DNA of 64,000 nucleotides from Lishizhenia tianjinensis (GTDB taxonomy: Bacteria > Bacteroidota > Bacteroidia > Flavobacteriales_D > Crocinitomicaceae), in contig NZ_FPAS01000001.1 in NCBI RefSeq assembly GCF_900116425.1, positions 1,250,085 to 1,314,084 of the forward strand, written 5' to 3'. This document shows, piece after piece, positions 59,841 to 64,000 of the stretch. Position 1 is the stretch's first letter. Each line of letters begins with the position of its first letter. Under the pieces are notes generated by a model. The model had not been told where the DNA came from and ran no database searches. It was given only the letters and a program-made list of their open reading frames with translations. Position numbers and translations under genes: made by a program.

Positions 59841-59885
59841 ATGAAAAAGGTAGTGCCATTAAGTACATTTTTTTCTAACTTTTAA
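59841..59885 (+). CDS. Possible 14-residue upstream peptide before katG
   Basis: A short frame MKKVVPLSTFFSNF with an ATG preceded by an A-rich stretch, ending 29 bases before the katG ATG. It may be a leader peptide or only chance, and no attenuator structure was recognised. Confidence 0.25.
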   Translation: MKKVVPLSTFFSNF

Positions 59886-59902
59886 AACAAATTCTAACGT
59901 AA

Positions 59903-62122
<2,220 letters not shown>

Positions 62123-62140
62123 AATAGTATAAAATAGTAC

Positions 62141-62173
62141 AAAAGAGACGGTGATTATGGCCGTCTCTTTTTT
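62141..62173 (+). terminator. Terminator of katG
   Basis: AAAAGAGACGG (62141-62151) and CCGTCTCTTTT (62161-62171) form an 11-bp stem with a 9-base loop, followed by more T. Confidence 0.92.
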
Positions 62174-62246
62174 GTATACATAAATAAATACAACAGATAA
62201 AGGTGATTTTTTAGTACTTTTCCCGAAACTAAAACACCCAATTTTA

Positions 62247-63872
62247 ATGCTTAATATTAGAAACTATATAATTCTATTATTTACATTTTTAACCCACCAA
62301 CTTTTTGCCGGTGAATTAACAGCAAAAGAAGGCGTTCAAAATCTTCAGTTAGAATTGCACGCAATTCCCAAAAAGGAAGTAAACGCTCACATCGAATCTT
62401 ATGCCAAGAAACACAGAGAAGATTTTTTTACCACGAAAAAAAATTACATTGAATTTCTTTCCAGTTTGGAAGACTTGTTAATTGTAGGTGGAGAAAATTA
62501 CCCACAGGTAACTTATTATTTAGGAAAGGAACTTCAACGTTATAGTGAATTTCAATTGGCCTACCCTTACATATATAAAACGGCCTTATACGTAGAAGAC
62601 AACCCTACCCTTCATCAAATACCCTGTGATTTCTATGAGGTATTGGGTATTTCTTACTTTTTCTTTGGAAGATATTCTGAAGCTGAAACAACCTTCAACA
62701 AGGGCTTAGCATGCGATGGGATATCAGATGCTTCTAAAATCAATATTTACAATACTATTGGTTTAATTTATTCCAATTTAAATCAATCAGAAGAAGCTAT
62801 TTCCAACTTTAAAAAGGCCATGGATATTGCTAAAAAAATCAACAACGCGGCTTGGTATGGTGTACTTTCTGGAAACATAGGTAACATTCTCTTCCTAGAA
62901 GGAGATATAGAAAAAGCATATGAATACATTGAGATAGATTACGTAAGTAGTATGGAACATTCCCAATTGGGAAGCGCTATGAACGCCCTAAGCTTATTGG
63001 CAAGAATTCAAGTTACCAAGGGAAACTACGCAAAAGCCATAGAATTATTAAGCATACATGATTCTCTACAAGAATTCCATAAAGGAAAGGGAAGTTATCT
63101 TGAGTATTACGAAACCAAAACAAAACTCTACGAGGAAACAGGAGATTACAAAAAGGCTTTTGAGAACTATAAGTTGTATAGAGAGTATAATGATTCTATC
63201 ACTAAATCTAAGGACCTCCTAACCATCAAAAACACTGAGTTCCAGATTAATTTTGAGAAAAAGCAGTCTGAAATTCAATTGCTACATGAAACACAAAAAA
63301 CAGATAGAGTTCGAATTATAAGTCTTTGGATTTTAACCTCTACCATCATTCTTGCTTCTGCTATTTTGATTTGGCAAATCATGAAGCGAAGAAAGAAAGA
63401 AAAAGAGTTAATGCAATTGAAAAACCAGCAAATGGAGGAAGATTTAAACCGATTAGAAAGCGAAATGAATCAGGTTTTGAATAATCTTATCCTTAAAAAT
63501 GAGCGTATTAACGAACTAAACGAAGAAATCAACAGTGTACAATCACGCAGCGAGAAAAAAGAAGAAATGAAGGCATTGACTGATAAGTTGCAGTCTTTCA
63601 CTTTCCTCACGGATGAAGATTGGGTGGAGTTTAAACGCCTCTTTGAAAAACGTCACAGAGGTTTCTTTGACTATTTCCAAGAAAATTATCCGCATGTTAC
63701 CAATGCAGAAATAAGGTTAGCGGCGTTGATAAAATTGAAATTAGAGAAATTGGAGATGTCCAAGGCTCTTGGAATTAGTCCTGAATCGGTTAGTAAAACC
63801 AATTTAAGATTGAGAAAAAAATTAAATATTAAGGACCAAAAAGAACTTCAAGCCCTTATTTTATCCATCTAG
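62247..63872 (+). CDS. TPR - membrane segment - coiled coil - HTH regulator
   Basis: A 541-residue regulator-like protein. Residues 1-22 are a signal or anchor (MLNIRNYIILLFTFLTHQLF). Residues about 60-340 are TPR-like helices (NIYNTIGLIYSNLNQSEEAI, NNAAWYGVLSGNIGNILFLE). A membrane span follows near 356-376 (IISLWILTSTIILASAILIW), then a coiled coil, and finally a LuxR/response-regulator-like HTH (LEMSKALGISPESVSKTNLR and LRKKLNIKDQKEL). This one-component layout, with an outside sensor and an inside HTH, is common in Bacteroidota. The ligand and targets are unknown. It lies downstream of katG but behind a terminator. Confidence 0.82.
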   Translation: MLNIRNYIILLFTFLTHQLFAGELTAKEGVQNLQLELHAIPKKEVNAHIESYAKKHREDFFTTKKNYIEFLSSLEDLLIVGGENYPQVTYYLGKELQRYSEFQLAYPYIYKTALYVEDNPTLHQIPCDFYEVLGISYFFFGRYSEAETTFNKGLACDGISDASKINIYNTIGLIYSNLNQSEEAISNFKKAMDIAKKINNAAWYGVLSGNIGNILFLEGDIEKAYEYIEIDYVSSMEHSQLGSAMNALSLLARIQVTKGNYAKAIELLSIHDSLQEFHKGKGSYLEYYETKTKLYEETGDYKKAFENYKLYREYNDSITKSKDLLTIKNTEFQINFEKKQSEIQLLHETQKTDRVRIISLWILTSTIILASAILIWQIMKRRKKEKELMQLKNQQMEEDLNRLESEMNQVLNNLILKNERINELNEEINSVQSRSEKKEEMKALTDKLQSFTFLTDEDWVEFKRLFEKRHRGFFDYFQENYPHVTNAEIRLAALIKLKLEKLEMSKALGISPESVSKTNLRLRKKLNIKDQKELQALILSI

Positions 63873-63939
63873 GAAGAAGTTGAGAAGACTTTGTCCTCTC
63901 TTTGTCCACCCTGTTTTTCAGTAACTTGAACAATTAATT

Positions 63940-63970
63940 ATGAGTTTTAGAATCAAATCAAAAAACTCAT
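63940..63970. repeat. 9-bp inverted repeat at the next gene start
   Basis: ATGAGTTTT (63940-63948) and AAAACTCAT (63962-63970) are perfect complements separated by 13 bases. The right arm contains the A and T of a possible start codon at 63969, so the hairpin might hide a start codon. Confidence 0.5.
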
Positions 63971-64000
63971 GCAAATTAAAACACTATTCAAAAATGGTGG
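63969..64000 (+). CDS. Start of a gene cut by the window edge
   Basis: From the ATG at 63969 the frame reads MQIKTLFKNG and stays open to the window end. An alternative frame from the ATG at 63940 is also open to the end, so the start is undecided. The protein cannot be identified from so few residues. Confidence 0.3.
   Translation, partial: MQIKTLFKNG

Overview
The window looks like chromosomal DNA of a Bacteroidota bacterium, most likely a Flavobacteriia-type organism. The evidence is: type IX secretion (T9SS) sorting domains on several secreted proteins; a giant SprB-repeat surface protein with a gliding-motility type C-terminal domain; many copies of the Bacteroidota -7 promoter motif TAnnTTTG just upstream of genes; an AT-rich base composition; and families typical of the phylum (tandem DUF1573 proteins, the coiled-coil/zinc-ribbon protein next to Nif3, the MeaB GTPase, succinylase-type DapD). 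No rRNA, tRNA, CRISPR array or prophage was seen. The one structural RNA is RNase P RNA (rnpB).

Layout. 1-1.8 kb: the 3' end of an unknown gene, a T9SS-sorted protein and rnpB. 1.8-5.4 kb: a three-gene ferric-iron type ABC importer on the minus strand. 5.5-10.9 kb: a HEAT-like protein, two DUF1573 proteins, a lipoprotein, peptide deformylase, a T9SS BNR-like protein, an AraC regulator and RuvX. 11.1-12.7 kb: a small accessory patch (lipoprotein, NTF2-like protein, ParE-type toxin-antitoxin pair). 13-16.4 kb: dapD, an unknown membrane protein flanked by 40-bp direct repeats, meaB and an S4 protein. 16.4-24.1 kb: a WG-repeat-like secreted protein, then a His/acid-rich small protein followed by an RND efflux operon (adaptor, pump, outer-membrane channel). 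24.3-26.9 kb: rarA, a small coiled-coil protein and a polytopic membrane protein. 27.0-39.0 kb: one gene of about 11.9 kb coding a 3971-residue surface protein. 39.0-45.4 kb: nif3-like, zinc-ribbon protein, bioA-bioD and pheT. 45.5-50.9 kb: a protein with kinase-like motifs, DinB, a Crp/Fnr regulator, a flavodoxin-fold oxidoreductase, a MepB-family protein, a redoxin and an outer-membrane barrel. 51-53.4 kb: a lipocalin-like protein, rlmB and an IS-like element with inverted ends. 53.4-64 kb: efp, two alpha/beta hydrolases, an outer-membrane protein, an M3 peptidase, a group II PLP decarboxylase, DUF4180, katG and a TPR-HTH regulator.

The most unusual object is the giant gene. It carries about 40 SprB-type units. 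From the second to the fortieth unit the cysteine codon that opens each unit recurs every 237 bp with no net gain or loss of a base (38 intervals = 9006 bp). Inside the array a block of about 1 kb is repeated 1659 bp (seven units) downstream at roughly 97% identity by eye, so the array has changed by whole-unit duplication or conversion. Other points worth checking are a conserved-looking protein with protein-kinase/APH-like motifs, a compact IS-like element whose transposase seems to have lost its first catalytic acid, a GC-rich structured intergenic element near 51 kb, and three alternating half-sites at 11-bp spacing upstream of katG.

Sixteen good TAnnTTTG motifs were located. Several fix the translation start of the gene behind them, and two (rlmB, ruvX) sit so close to the ATG that the mRNAs are probably leaderless. 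About a dozen intrinsic terminators separate the operons. All functional calls rest on motif recognition by eye. No database search was run.
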